DNA from: Planococcus plakortidis | GTDB taxonomy: Bacteria; Bacillota; Bacilli; Bacillales_A; Planococcaceae | Direction: 5' to 3' | Assembly (NCBI RefSeq): GCF_001687605.2 | Contig: NZ_CP016539.2 | Coordinates: 2,014,501 to 2,078,500 of the forward strand | DNA: 64,000 nt | Shown here: piece after piece, positions 55,922 through 64,000 of the stretch | Layout: each line of letters starts with the position of its first letter | How positions within the stretch are numbered: the first letter of the stretch is position 1 | The notes under the pieces: model-generated | Database searches by the model: none | The model's input: only the letters and a program-made list of their open reading frames with translations | What the model was told of the DNA's origin: nothing | Made by a program: the position numbers and the translations under genes

Positions 55922-56994
55922 AAGCCATCATAAGAGCAAGTGCAGCCATCGTCATCATTTCCGCCGTCCTGTTCTATGCCGTGCATCTGCTGGAGAACAG
56001 TACTGCCACCAGCGGCAGCGGCTCGATTTCGGTCTATAACTGGGGTGAATACATCGACCCCGAACTGATCAGCCAATTCGAAGAAGAAACCGGCATCCAG
56101 GTCGTCTATGAGACATTCGATTCGAATGAATCGATGATGACCAAAATCGAGCAAGGCGGAACGTCCTATGACGTCGCCATGCCTTCCGAATATGCCATCG
56201 AAAAGATGAAGGAAAACGATTTGTTGTTGCCGATCGACCACAGCAAGATCCCGAATCTCGAAAACATCGATCCCTATTTCCTGGATCTTTCGTTCGACCC
56301 GGGCAATGAATATTCGATTCCTTATTTCTGGGGCACTGTCGGCATCGCCTATAACCCGACACTTCTTGAAGGGCAGACCTTCGAAAGCTGGGACGACCTG
56401 TGGAATCCCACGCTCGAACAGGAAGTGATCCTGGTCGACAGCGCACGCGAAGTCATCGGCATGGGCTTGAACAGCCTCGGCTATTCGCTGAACTCCACCG
56501 ATCTCGGGGAATTGCGCGAAGCGACCGACAAATTGAAGACTCTTGGGCCCAACGTCAAAGCAATCATCGGTGATGAAATCGTCGAAATGATGCGCCGCGA
56601 AGAAGCGGCAGTTGCGGTCACCTGGTCCGGCCAAGCTGCGGATATGATGTGGATCAATGAAGATATCGATTATTCGGTGCCAGAGGAAGGCTCCAATCTT
56701 TGGTTCGATAATATGATCATCCCGTCAACAGCGGGCAATGTGGACGGCGCCCACAAGTTTATCAACTTCATGCTCGATGCCGAAGTTGCGGCGCAAAATG
56801 CCGATTACGTCGGCTATTCTTCCCCGAATGCGGAAGGAATCAAATTGATGGATCCTGAAGTGACGGGTGACGAGCGTTTCTACCCGACTGAAGAAATGCG
56901 CGACCGCCTCGAAGTCTATGAAAATCTTGGGCTCGAAATGCTTGGCGTCTACAACGAATTGTTTTTGGAATTCAAGATGGATATGGAAAAATGA
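55918..56994 (+). CDS. potD: Spermidine/putrescine-binding protein
   Basis: A 358-residue periplasmic-type binding protein, tethered by an uncleaved N-terminal helix (about 9-25; no lipobox Cys is seen). Family motifs: SVYNWGEYIDPELISQFEEETGIQVVYETFDSNE (about 38-71), PSEYAIEKM, YFWGTVGIAYNP, VTWSGQAADM. The conserved Trp, Asp and Glu of polyamine binding can be placed in WGEYID and the later motifs. Last gene of the operon. Confidence 0.92.
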   Translation: MKAIIRASAAIVIISAVLFYAVHLLENSTATSGSGSISVYNWGEYIDPELISQFEEETGIQVVYETFDSNESMMTKIEQGGTSYDVAMPSEYAIEKMKENDLLLPIDHSKIPNLENIDPYFLDLSFDPGNEYSIPYFWGTVGIAYNPTLLEGQTFESWDDLWNPTLEQEVILVDSAREVIGMGLNSLGYSLNSTDLGELREATDKLKTLGPNVKAIIGDEIVEMMRREEAAVAVTWSGQAADMMWINEDIDYSVPEEGSNLWFDNMIIPSTAGNVDGAHKFINFMLDAEVAAQNADYVGYSSPNAEGIKLMDPEVTGDERFYPTEEMRDRLEVYENLGLEMLGVYNELFLEFKMDMEK

Positions 56995-57022
56995 CAGGCA
57001 GAACTTCTGCCTGTTTTTTTTT
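56995..57022 (+). terminator. Terminator of potABCD
   Basis: CAGGCAG-AACTT-CTGCCTG then nine T, directly at the potD stop. Confidence 0.9.
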
Positions 57023-57101
57023 GTTTAAATAAGGTATAGTATATAAGTTCATAACACTGAAATTTAGCCACACGAAATAATAACGAGGGAAGGTAAGGCC
57101 C

Positions 57102-58295
57102 ATGGCCGTAAAATCCACTAAATTCGCCTTATATATTCTTATGTTCAATATGTTTATCGCCATGAGCGGAATCGGCCTCATCATCCCGATCATGCCGGCT
57201 TATTTGGAAACATTCGGCGTGGCAGGCCAAGCGCTCGGTACCTTGATTGCCACTTTCGCATTTGCGCAATTTCTTTTCTCTCCAATTTCCGGGGAATTAT
57301 CCGACAAATACGGACGCAAGAATTTAATCATTTTTGGGCTTATCGTCTTCGGATTGTCCCAGCTGGTTTTCGGGTTGGCGACCGAATTGTGGATCCTCTA
57401 TGTCGCCCGCTTCTTCAGCGGTTTGGGCGGTGCTTTCCTGATCCCGCCGATGATGGCATTTGTAGCCGATATCACGACGTACGAAGAGCGCGGCAAGGGG
57501 ATGGGATTGCTTGGTGCCTCGATGTCATTAGGTTTTATGATCGGTCCGGGCATCGGCGGATTCCTGTCTGAAGTAAGCCTCGAGTTCCCATTCTATGTCG
57601 CAACTTCTGTTGCTTTGTTGTCCGCCTTGCTCTCCTATATCGCCTTGCCGAACGTCAAACCGGCCGTACAGGCTGTGGATTATAAACGCGAGAATCTGTA
57701 CCAGCAGATGAAGCGCTCTGTTTACACACCGTATTTCGTCATGCTGCTGGTCATGTTCATCTTTGCCTTCGGTTTGTCGAATTTCCAGTCGACGATCGCC
57801 TTGTACGTGGACAAGCAATTCCAGTTCACGCCCAAGGAAATTTCGGTCGTCATCACGGTCGGCGGCTTTGTGGGTGTCGTTGTCCAAACCTTCGTCATCG
57901 ACAGCTTGTTCAAGCGTTTCGGCGAGATGCGTGTCATCCTCGTCAACCTGCTCGTTTCAGCCGCAGCGATGATCGGCATCCTGTTCGTCCATACTTTCTG
58001 GACGATACTATTCGTGGCAGCGGTCTTTTTCACGGCCGCCTCCCTGCTGCGCCCTGCGATCAACACGCTCATTTCCAAACTTGCAGGCGACTCGCAAGGA
58101 TATGCCGCCGGGATGAACAATGCCTATATGAGCCTCGGCAATATGATCGGGCCGGCGCTTGCCGGGATCCTGTTCGATATCGACATGAGCTTCCCGTATA
58201 TTACCGGAACCTTCATCTTGCTCATCTGCTTCTTCATCGCCTTTAACTGGTCGGCACGAAAAAAAGAGCTGCTCCAGGAAAGCCGCAGCAGCTGA
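57102..58295 (+). CDS. MFS efflux transporter (Bmr/NorA/TetA-like, 12 helices)
   Basis: A 397-residue transporter. Motif A of drug antiporters is SGELSDKYGRKNLIIFG (about 66-82), motif C-like GFMIGPGIGGFLSE (about 145-158) marks the DHA1 antiporter group, and R in LYVARFFSGLGGA matches motif B. Substrate cannot be told. Single-gene unit with an AT-rich promoter region and its own terminator; no counterpart at this site in B. subtilis. Confidence 0.85.
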   Translation: MAVKSTKFALYILMFNMFIAMSGIGLIIPIMPAYLETFGVAGQALGTLIATFAFAQFLFSPISGELSDKYGRKNLIIFGLIVFGLSQLVFGLATELWILYVARFFSGLGGAFLIPPMMAFVADITTYEERGKGMGLLGASMSLGFMIGPGIGGFLSEVSLEFPFYVATSVALLSALLSYIALPNVKPAVQAVDYKRENLYQQMKRSVYTPYFVMLLVMFIFAFGLSNFQSTIALYVDKQFQFTPKEISVVITVGGFVGVVVQTFVIDSLFKRFGEMRVILVNLLVSAAAMIGILFVHTFWTILFVAAVFFTAASLLRPAINTLISKLAGDSQGYAAGMNNAYMSLGNMIGPALAGILFDIDMSFPYITGTFILLICFFIAFNWSARKKELLQESRSS

Positions 58296-58310
58296 ATACT
58301 CAATTAAGCT

Positions 58311-58347
58311 AAAAAAGCGAGACACCATAGCGGCGTCTCGCTTTTTT
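58311..58347. terminator. Bidirectional terminator between the MFS gene and dapL
   Basis: GCGAGAC-ACCATAGCGGC-GTCTCGC flanked by A6 and T6. Confidence 0.85.
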
Positions 58348-59461
58348 ATCGTAGCTTGAAATAATCATAAAGGAATTCGGGCATGAACGACAAGAGCCGC
58401 TCATCCGGTGCAAGCTTGGCATGGTGCAGGCCGAACTCCGATCCGGCCCCTGCCCAAAACATCAAAGCCGGCAGCCGTTCAGTGAAATAACCGAAATCTT
58501 CACCCGTCATGGCGGCTTTGCTGCGGACAGCTTGTATGCCCGATCTGTCTTGTGCATAACGTAAAAACGACTCGGCCAGCTGTTCGTCGTTGTCCACTTG
58601 GCGATAGTTCGCCCCGTAATCGATCGACACTCGGCATTCATAGCCTTCTTCGATCGACCGGCACAACGATTCGACGCGTTTTTTTACGCTTGCCATCGAC
58701 TCAGGCGTCAAGGTGCGGATCGTCCCTTCCAGCCGCGCCCGTTCAGCGATGATGTTCTGTACAGTCCCCGCAGACAACTTCCCGATGGTCAATACGGCCG
58801 AGTCCATCGGGTCGACGTTGCGGCTGACGATTGTCTGCAATTGCATCAATAAGGCCGCTGCCGCCACGGCCATATCACGCGTCTGATGCGGGTAAGCGGC
58901 ATGGCCGCCTTTGCCGCGCAGATCGATGAACAATTCCGATGTGTTGGCAAACAGAAGCCCAGGTTTCGTCGCCACAGTGCCGACTGGCAGTTCTGGTGCG
59001 ATGTGAAGGGCGAAAAGCTCATCCGGCAATAAATCCGGGCGTTCTGTTTCAAGCCATTCCAGAAACGGCTGTGCGCCGCCAGGCCCCTCTTCTGCAGGCT
59101 GGAATAAAATCACCGCATCATTGTCGAGCGGGTGTTCAACCAACAGTTCCAGCAAGCCGAGCGCCACCGTCATATGGATATCATGTCCGCATGCATGCAT
59201 GAAGCCCTCGTGACGTGAAGCAAACGGCAGGCCGGTTTCCTCACTTATCGGCAAGCCATCGATATCCGTACGCCAGCCAATCGTTTTACGTGGCGCACTG
59301 CCACTTACTTTGACAGCGAGTCCTGTGCGCCATTCAACCAGCTCGATACGTTCCGATGCCATATTGCCGATGATCGTTTTCAGATAGCTTTGCGTTTTGA
59401 ATTCCTGAAATCCGATTTCGGGAATTTCATGCAGCTCTCTCCTGATTTGAATAAGATCCAT
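58346..59461 (-). CDS. dapL: N-acetyldiaminopimelate deacetylase
   Basis: A 371-residue M20-family metallohydrolase (B. subtilis YkuR). Motifs: [16 protein letters not shown] at the start, [14 protein letters not shown] (about 90-103), [13 protein letters not shown] with the catalytic Glu, and MTGEDFGYF near the C-terminus. It removes acetate from N-acetyl-LL-diaminopimelate in lysine and peptidoglycan synthesis. Start ATG at 59461 lies ten bases after dapH, its pathway partner; upstream codons overlap dapH. Confidence 0.92.
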   Translation of the reverse strand: MDLIQIRRELHEIPEIGFQEFKTQSYLKTIIGNMASERIELVEWRTGLAVKVSGSAPRKTIGWRTDIDGLPISEETGLPFASRHEGFMHACGHDIHMTVALGLLELLVEHPLDNDAVILFQPAEEGPGGAQPFLEWLETERPDLLPDELFALHIAPELPVGTVATKPGLLFANTSELFIDLRGKGGHAAYPHQTRDMAVAAAALLMQLQTIVSRNVDPMDSAVLTIGKLSAGTVQNIIAERARLEGTIRTLTPESMASVKKRVESLCRSIEEGYECRVSIDYGANYRQVDNDEQLAESFLRYAQDRSGIQAVRSKAAMTGEDFGYFTERLPALMFWAGAGSEFGLHHAKLAPDERLLSFMPEFLYDYFKLR

Positions 59462-59471
59462 AATTAGCCTC

Positions 59472-60185
59472 TTACAGCTGGCGGAGTTCTTGCTTGATTT
59501 CCGTTTTCGAACGGGTCTTTTCATCCATCAGCTTCAATACGCGTGCGGGCGTGCCGCCGACAACTGCATTTTCAGGCACATCTTCGATGACGACAGCCCC
59601 TGCAGCGACGACTGAGCCTTTGCCGATGCGGACGCCTTCCAAGACCACTGCGTTCGCGCCGATCATGACATCATCCTCGACGATAACCGGCGTGGCAGAT
59701 GCCGGCTCGATGACGCCAGCAAGTACAGCGCCAGCGCCGATGTGGCAGTTTTTACCGACTGTCGCACGGCCGCCCATGATGACGCCCATGTCGATCATCG
59801 TGCCATCGCCGATGACAGAACCGATATTGATGACAGCGCCCATCATGATGATGCAATTGCTGCCGATCTCCACGTTTTCGCGGATGAATGCACCAGGTTC
59901 GATGCGTGAATTGATGTTTTTCAAATCCAGCATCGGAATGGCTGAGTTTCTGCGATCGTTTTCCACTACAGAATCTTCGATAATGGACTTATGCTGTTCA
60001 AGTGCTTTTTCCACTTCAGCCCACTCGCCGAACACGGTTGCGTGATTGCCTTCCCCGAATACTTTCGAGCCTACGCCAAAATCGAGTGAAGCCACGCCTT
60101 CACCTTTGACATATACTTTTACCGGCGTCGATTTCTTCGCATTCTGTATGTACGAAATAATTTGATTTGCATCCATTTGTTCCAT
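59472..60185 (-). CDS. dapH: 2,3,4,5-tetrahydropyridine-2,6-dicarboxylate N-acetyltransferase
   Basis: A 237-residue left-handed beta-helix transferase that acetylates tetrahydrodipicolinate. The N-terminal domain [25 protein letters not shown] is specific for DapH, and hexapeptide repeats ([34 protein letters not shown], then [15 protein letters not shown]) run from about 90 to 200. First gene of dapH-dapL. A TATAAT and a palindrome lie in the short upstream gap. Confidence 0.95.
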   Translation of the reverse strand: MEQMDANQIISYIQNAKKSTPVKVYVKGEGVASLDFGVGSKVFGEGNHATVFGEWAEVEKALEQHKSIIEDSVVENDRRNSAIPMLDLKNINSRIEPGAFIRENVEIGSNCIIMMGAVINIGSVIGDGTMIDMGVIMGGRATVGKNCHIGAGAVLAGVIEPASATPVIVEDDVMIGANAVVLEGVRIGKGSVVAAGAVVIEDVPENAVVGGTPARVLKLMDEKTRSKTEIKQELRQL

Positions 60186-60217
60186 TGATCAAAACCTCTT
60201 TCTCTCGTGTAATGGTG

Positions 60218-60245
60218 TTATTATATCTGAATCAGTATAATAATA
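60218..60245 (-). promoter_or_regulatory. AT-rich dyad before dapH
   Basis: TTATTATA and TATAATAA form eight-base arms around a CTGA/TCAG core. The minus-strand TATAAT inside can serve as -10 box for dapH. It does not fit the known CcpC box ATAA-N7-TTAT. Confidence 0.4.
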
Positions 60246-60251
60246 CATCCT

Positions 60252-61127
60252 TTAGTCTAACAGAGTGGCATGTTTTTTGACAATATCGACAAATGCCTCG
60301 ACCTGCCGCAGCTGGAAAGACGATTCATAGCCGATCAGCCATGTATCCCGAGTCAACTCAAGTTCTTCTTCGCTATTCGTCAATGGCATCGTGTGTACAG
60401 CTTCTGCTCCCGTCAAAGTAATAGAAGGCAAGATTGCGTAACCGATGCCGTTGACGGCCATTTGCTTGCACGTCTCGATCTGGTCAACCGTGATTTGGCG
60501 TTTCGGATTGGAAGCAAAATGCTTTTGCCACCATTGCTGGATTTCCTCGTAATAGGTTGAATCGCTCTTGAATTGGATGAAGGGCCGTTCGGTCTGCATC
60601 ACTTCCTCCAGCGAGCTGATTTCCTTGTCCACCAAATATAAGGTGTCTTTGAAAAGGTGGATTTTAGGCCCTTTCCAGTCGGTCTGCCCCCGGACGATGC
60701 CGATATGGGCTTCACCTTCGTATAGCGCGCGGACAATTTCCGAACTCCAACCGGTGATCAATTGCACTTTCGCTTCCGGATACAAAGTGATGAAATCTTT
60801 CAGCACTTTCGGAAGCCAATTCTGTCCGATGATCGAAGCGCAGGCGATTTTCAATGTGCCATGCACTTTTTCACTTAAGGTATGGAGTTGTTCGAAAATC
60901 TCCTCCCGGCGCACCACCGCTTCTTTCGCGTATTGGATGACCAATTCGCCGGCTGGCGTCGGCGTCAGCCCCTTTTGGGAACGAACGAACAATTGCTGGC
61001 CCCAATCCTTTTCGATCGATTGCAAACGTTGCGACAATGCTGGCTGCGATAGAAACAGCCGTTCCGCCGCTTTTCTCATATTGGCTTCTTCAGCAAGTAC
61101 TTTAATAATCAGTTCTTCATTTGACAT
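60252..61127 (-). CDS. ccpC: LysR-type regulator CcpC
   Basis: A 291-residue LysR protein. The N-terminal winged helix reads NMRKAAERLFLSQPALSQRLQSIEKDWGQQLFVRSQKGLTPTPAG (about 16-60). The effector domain stretches ASIIGQNWLPKVLKDF, TGWSSEIVRALYE, RPFIQFKSDSTYYEEIQQWW and QIETCKQMAVNGIGYAILPS match B. subtilis CcpC closely as I recall it. CcpC represses citrate synthase and aconitase and responds to citrate. It overlaps the upstream MFS gene by 11 bases. Its place next to ykuL agrees. Confidence 0.88.
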   Translation of the reverse strand: MSNEELIIKVLAEEANMRKAAERLFLSQPALSQRLQSIEKDWGQQLFVRSQKGLTPTPAGELVIQYAKEAVVRREEIFEQLHTLSEKVHGTLKIACASIIGQNWLPKVLKDFITLYPEAKVQLITGWSSEIVRALYEGEAHIGIVRGQTDWKGPKIHLFKDTLYLVDKEISSLEEVMQTERPFIQFKSDSTYYEEIQQWWQKHFASNPKRQITVDQIETCKQMAVNGIGYAILPSITLTGAEAVHTMPLTNSEEELELTRDTWLIGYESSFQLRQVEAFVDIVKKHATLLD

Positions 61128-62595
61128 CCCGTTTCACTCCTTTCAACCCGCGCAATCCGAAAATCAGCAGAAAACTGATCAAAGCACAAAGCAAGGCGAT
61201 GCTGTAAACATTGCGCAGCCCGAAAGCCAAGGCTTCCTGCAGCACCAGCTTATCTGCTTGCGGCAGTTGTGCGCGGCTATCGATGCTTAAAATCATGTTG
61301 ACGGATTCCAATGTGAAGCTATTGCCCGAATCGTCCAGCCGGTTCAATAGCGAACTGTTCAATATGCTGCCAAGAAGCGCCACGCCGATCGTGCTGCCAA
61401 GATTGCGCATAAACATATTCGAAGCGGTTGCCGCTCCCCTCTTGTCGTATGACACGGCGGATTGGATCGAGACAATAAAGGCAGTACTGGTCAATCCCAT
61501 TCCGACACCCACGAAGAAACTCGACATCCCTGCCCACAGTGGACCGAACCCGGGCTGCATCATGACAAACAACGCCGTTCCGAGCAGAAGAAACGTTCCC
61601 CCAAGAAGCGAAGTGCGGAAATAGCCGATGCTGATCAAGAGCCGCCCGGACAAGACAGAAGCGATCGGCCAGCCGATGGACATCGTCGTCAAGGTGAAGC
61701 CCGCGATTGCCGCCGGCTGTTCCATGACACCGGTCACATAGGCCGGCAAATAGCTGGAGATGCCGATAAGGATAATCCCTGTCGCGAGCGAAACCAAGTT
61801 TGCATAAAGGATGGCCCGGTTTTGCCAAATTTCAAACGGCATCATCGGGTCGTTCGAGGCACGCTCTGCTTTGACAAACCAAAAGATGAACAATGCGCCG
61901 ATCGCCGCCAGCAGATAGGAAGGCGCCGATAGCCAGTCAAAAGAGACGCCTCCTTCGATCAGCAAATACAACACGCTGCTAAGCGCCATCGTCAAGAACA
62001 TGGCACCTTTGTAATCGACTTTCGCCCGTTCACTGCGCACAGGCTCTTTTAAATAAACCAGGATGCCGGTCAGCGACAAGATCCCGAGCGGCAAATTGAC
62101 CCAGAACACATATTGCCAGCCGATTGTCGCGACCAATACGCCTCCGATGGCAGGGCCTGCGATGGCAGAGATGCCCCACACGCTGGACAGATATCCTTGG
62201 ATCTTCGCCCGTTCCTCTGGAGAATAGATATCCCCCACGATCGTCGACGCAATCGGCATGATCGCCCCCGCCCCTGCCCCTTGGATAAAGCGGAAAGCGA
62301 TCAGCTGCTCCATTGAATCCGCTAAGCCGCAGAGCAGCGAGCCAATTAAAAACAGCATCATGCCGAAAGCGAATATCGCTTTCCTGCCGACCAGATCTGC
62401 CAGTTTTCCATATAACAGCACCGTCACAGTGCTCATCAGCAAATAAGCAGAGAACACCCAACTGTATTTCGAAAACCCGCCGAGGTCTGCTGCGATGCTC
62501 GGCATGGCGGTCGAAACGATAGTCGCCTCGACTGCTGAAACGAACATCGCCAACATGACCGCGATCAGGATGAGCGGGCGTTTCGTTTTTTCCAT
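61117..62595 (-). CDS. MFS transporter, DHA2 (EmrB/QacA, 14-helix) family
   Basis: A 492-residue transporter with 14 predicted helices. It begins MEKTKRPLILIAVMLAMFVSAVEATIVSTAMPSIAADLGG, with the Asp/Glu-in-helix-1 pattern of DHA2 pumps, GKLADLVGRK (motif A) and AGPAIGGVLVATIGWQYVFWVNLPLG (motif C). Probable drug or metabolite exporter. The ATG at 62595 follows GAAGGGATC; TTG six codons earlier is less likely. It is translationally coupled to ccpC. Confidence 0.87.
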   Translation of the reverse strand: MEKTKRPLILIAVMLAMFVSAVEATIVSTAMPSIAADLGGFSKYSWVFSAYLLMSTVTVLLYGKLADLVGRKAIFAFGMMLFLIGSLLCGLADSMEQLIAFRFIQGAGAGAIMPIASTIVGDIYSPEERAKIQGYLSSVWGISAIAGPAIGGVLVATIGWQYVFWVNLPLGILSLTGILVYLKEPVRSERAKVDYKGAMFLTMALSSVLYLLIEGGVSFDWLSAPSYLLAAIGALFIFWFVKAERASNDPMMPFEIWQNRAILYANLVSLATGIILIGISSYLPAYVTGVMEQPAAIAGFTLTTMSIGWPIASVLSGRLLISIGYFRTSLLGGTFLLLGTALFVMMQPGFGPLWAGMSSFFVGVGMGLTSTAFIVSIQSAVSYDKRGAATASNMFMRNLGSTIGVALLGSILNSSLLNRLDDSGNSFTLESVNMILSIDSRAQLPQADKLVLQEALAFGLRNVYSIALLCALISFLLIFGLRGLKGVKRDVK

Positions 62596-62620
62596 ATTGA
62601 TCCCTTCTTTCAACCGGCAG

Positions 62621-62651
62621 AAAAAAAGGCCTCAATGGATGAGGCCTTTTT
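62621..62651 (-). terminator. Terminator after ykuL
   Basis: Minus strand AGGCCTCA-TCCAT-TGAGGCCT then seven T. Confidence 0.9.
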
Positions 62652-62659
62652 CAGGGTGA

Positions 62660-63103
62660 TTATCGTTTGAACTGGTAAAGTTGTTTTTTTAATTGCTTCA
62701 AGACGATACGCCTTGTCAAAATCCCCATGAACATTCCATCGTCATCCACTACGCAAAGGAAATTCTGGTCAATCACCAGATCTAAGGCTCTTTGGAAGCG
62801 GTCATTCAGATGGATCAGCGGCAGGTCGGTCTGCATAATCTCCTCGACGCGAATATCGCCTAGTTTCTCGTACTCTATATGGTCCATTCCAAGAATGGCG
62901 TCTGTGATGCGCTGGGCATTGATCAAGCCGTGAAACCGATACTTCGCATCCAGAACCGGGATGGCGGAATAGCCGGTCTTCGTCAATACCAATAAAGCAT
63001 GTTCAGCACTATTGCCGATCTGGACATGTGCTACTTTTTCGGACGAGATGACAAATTCTTCGATCGGGGTTTCAAGAAAATCTTTGCTCGGTAATGAAAT
63101 CAT
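62660..63103 (-). CDS. ykuL: CBS-domain protein YkuL (CbpB/DarB-like, c-di-AMP receptor)
   Basis: A 147-residue protein of two CBS motifs (about 16-75 and 88-145), with TKTGYSAIPVLDAKYRFHGLI and FLCVVDDDGMFMGILTRR. The length and sequence agree with YkuL/DarB, which binds c-di-AMP and, when unbound, stimulates the stringent enzyme Rel and pyruvate carboxylase. Single-gene unit; AAAAGGAG ribosome site. Confidence 0.9.
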   Translation of the reverse strand: MISLPSKDFLETPIEEFVISSEKVAHVQIGNSAEHALLVLTKTGYSAIPVLDAKYRFHGLINAQRITDAILGMDHIEYEKLGDIRVEEIMQTDLPLIHLNDRFQRALDLVIDQNFLCVVDDDGMFMGILTRRIVLKQLKKQLYQFKR

Positions 63104-63203
63104 GTGCTCTACTCCTTTTGCATCGCATGGTCTGATGCTGAAACACTTCGATTACATCATAACATAACACGATTCCCGAAACTATTTAATTGGGGATTTT
63201 GGA

Positions 63204-63971
63204 TTAAAAAGGGAATTTATTCAACCACTGGCCGCCGTCTAAGGTCACGATTTCCCCATTCATATATGCCGCTTTCTCTGACATGATAAACGCTGCCAGC
63301 TCTGCCACTTCTTCCGGTTTTCCAAGCCGCCCTAAAGGGACAGATTTCAAAGTGCGCTGTTTCGCTTCTTCTGACTCGAACAGTTTATCGGCACCGCCAG
63401 TGCGTTCGATCGGCCCCGGAGCAATCCCGTTGACACGGATGCCGTATTGCGTGCCCCATTCAACCGCCAAGGTGCGGGTCAGCGACATGACCCCAGCTTT
63501 CGCGGCAGCGGAATGTGCGACGCCTGCCCCGGCATTCCAGGCATACGTCGCCAGCATATTAAGTATATTCCCCTTTGTGCCTTTTTCAATCCAATAATTG
63601 CCCACGGCATGGGAACAGAAAAACGTCCCGTTCAAGACGATATCGATTACGGAACGCCATCCGTTGGGCGATAATTTTTCGGCATGGACGATGAAATTCC
63701 CCGCTGCGTTATTGACAAGCCCATCGATGCGGCCGAACTTTTCATGCGCAAAATTCACCATGGCCTTGGCATGTTCAGGTTCACGCACATCCATCTGAAA
63801 TGCTTCCGCCTGTCCCCGCAGGCCGGAAAGTTTCGTCAATGACTCATTCAGTTTCTCCATATCACGCCCCGTAATGATGACGTTCGCCCCTTCGGCAGCA
63901 AATTTCTCCGCCATATGGAAACCCATCCCACTGGAGCCTCCGGTTACGATTATCGTTTGTTCATTCAACAT
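63204..63971 (-). CDS. fadH: 2,4-dienoyl-CoA reductase-like short-chain dehydrogenase
   Basis: A 255-residue SDR protein. The NADPH motif TGGSSGMGFHMAEKFA is at about 10-25, followed by NNAAGNFIVHAEKLSPNGW (about 87-105). The usual YxxxK is replaced by HSAAAKAG (about 157-164), as in bacterial FadH and animal DECR-type enzymes, which keep the Lys. C-terminal MNGEIVTLDGGQWL is normal. It removes even-position double bonds in fatty acid oxidation. AAAAGGGGATG ribosome site upstream. Position agrees with B. subtilis fadH (ykuF). Confidence 0.88.
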   Translation of the reverse strand: MLNEQTIIVTGGSSGMGFHMAEKFAAEGANVIITGRDMEKLNESLTKLSGLRGQAEAFQMDVREPEHAKAMVNFAHEKFGRIDGLVNNAAGNFIVHAEKLSPNGWRSVIDIVLNGTFFCSHAVGNYWIEKGTKGNILNMLATYAWNAGAGVAHSAAAKAGVMSLTRTLAVEWGTQYGIRVNGIAPGPIERTGGADKLFESEEAKQRTLKSVPLGRLGKPEEVAELAAFIMSEKAAYMNGEIVTLDGGQWLNKFPF

Positions 63972-64000
63972 CCAAACATCCCCTTTTCTGGATCAATTCC

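Noticed and set aside
60186-60251. Possible lysine riboswitch or CcpC box before dapH
   Set aside because: The gap is 66 bases, too short for an L-box, and TTAT-N12-ATAA is not the CcpC ATAA-N7-TTAT pattern.

Overview
The window is a stretch of core chromosome from a low-to-moderate GC Gram-positive of the Bacilli, most probably a member of the Planococcaceae (Planococcus-like). Reading from right to left, gene order follows the Bacillus subtilis segment fadH - ykuL - ccpC - dapH - dapL ... ktrC - rnjA - rpoY - ykrA - def - ykyA - pdhABCD - speA - yktA - yktB - ykzI - yktC - typA - ylaH/I/L/N - ftsW - pycA - ctaA/ctaBCDEFG - ylbC/F/G/H - coaD - ylbL - ylbM - ylbN - rpmF - panE - bshC - mraZ - rsmH - ftsL - pbpB. 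Several sporulation-linked genes that sit inside this order in B. subtilis (ylbJ, the gerR/ylbO gene) are missing, which fits a non-sporulating relative. I see no rRNA, tRNA, CRISPR array, prophage or insertion sequence.

Layout. 1-5 kb: start of the division and cell wall cluster (pbpB fragment, ftsL, rsmH, mraZ), then a frameshifted bshC, a DUF3397-like membrane protein and panE. 5-9.6 kb: an acyl-CoA carboxylase operon (accC, biotin carrier, carboxyltransferase) under a promoter with a full cre box, plus a crotonase-family gene, then rpmF and ylbN. 10.1-10.5 kb: a gene-free stretch with two good promoters and a 137-nt three-way-junction repeat element. 10.5-17.8 kb: frameshifted ylbM, ylbL, coaD, rsmD, small conserved genes, gdpD, ylbF/ricF and ylbC. 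17.9-30.2 kb: an AI-2E-family permease, the caa3 cytochrome oxidase cluster (ctaM, ctaG, F, E, D, C, B and a frameshifted ctaA) and pycA. 30.2-38.9 kb: ftsW, ylaN, yla genes, typA, suhB, ykt genes and a nitronate monooxygenase-like gene. 39-47.6 kb: speA, a polysaccharide deacetylase lipoprotein, the pyruvate dehydrogenase operon and ykyA. 47.7-52.3 kb: def, ykrA, a possible 23-residue cationic peptide gene, rpoY-rnjA and ktrC. 52.5-57 kb: an XRE-cupin regulator with the spermidine/putrescine ABC operon potABCD. 57-64 kb: two MFS transporters, the acetylated branch of diaminopimelate synthesis (dapH-dapL), ccpC, the CBS protein ykuL and fadH.

The genes form a central-metabolism neighbourhood: pyruvate is fed to acetyl-CoA by PDH or to oxaloacetate by PycA, electrons leave through the caa3 oxidase, and several potential c-di-AMP receptors (KtrC, the DarB-like YkuL, PycA) lie close together. 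Three otherwise well conserved genes (bshC, ylbM, ctaA) are each broken by the loss of exactly one base, two of them in runs of five G/C. This is the main caution about the sequence itself: assembly error is the simplest reading.
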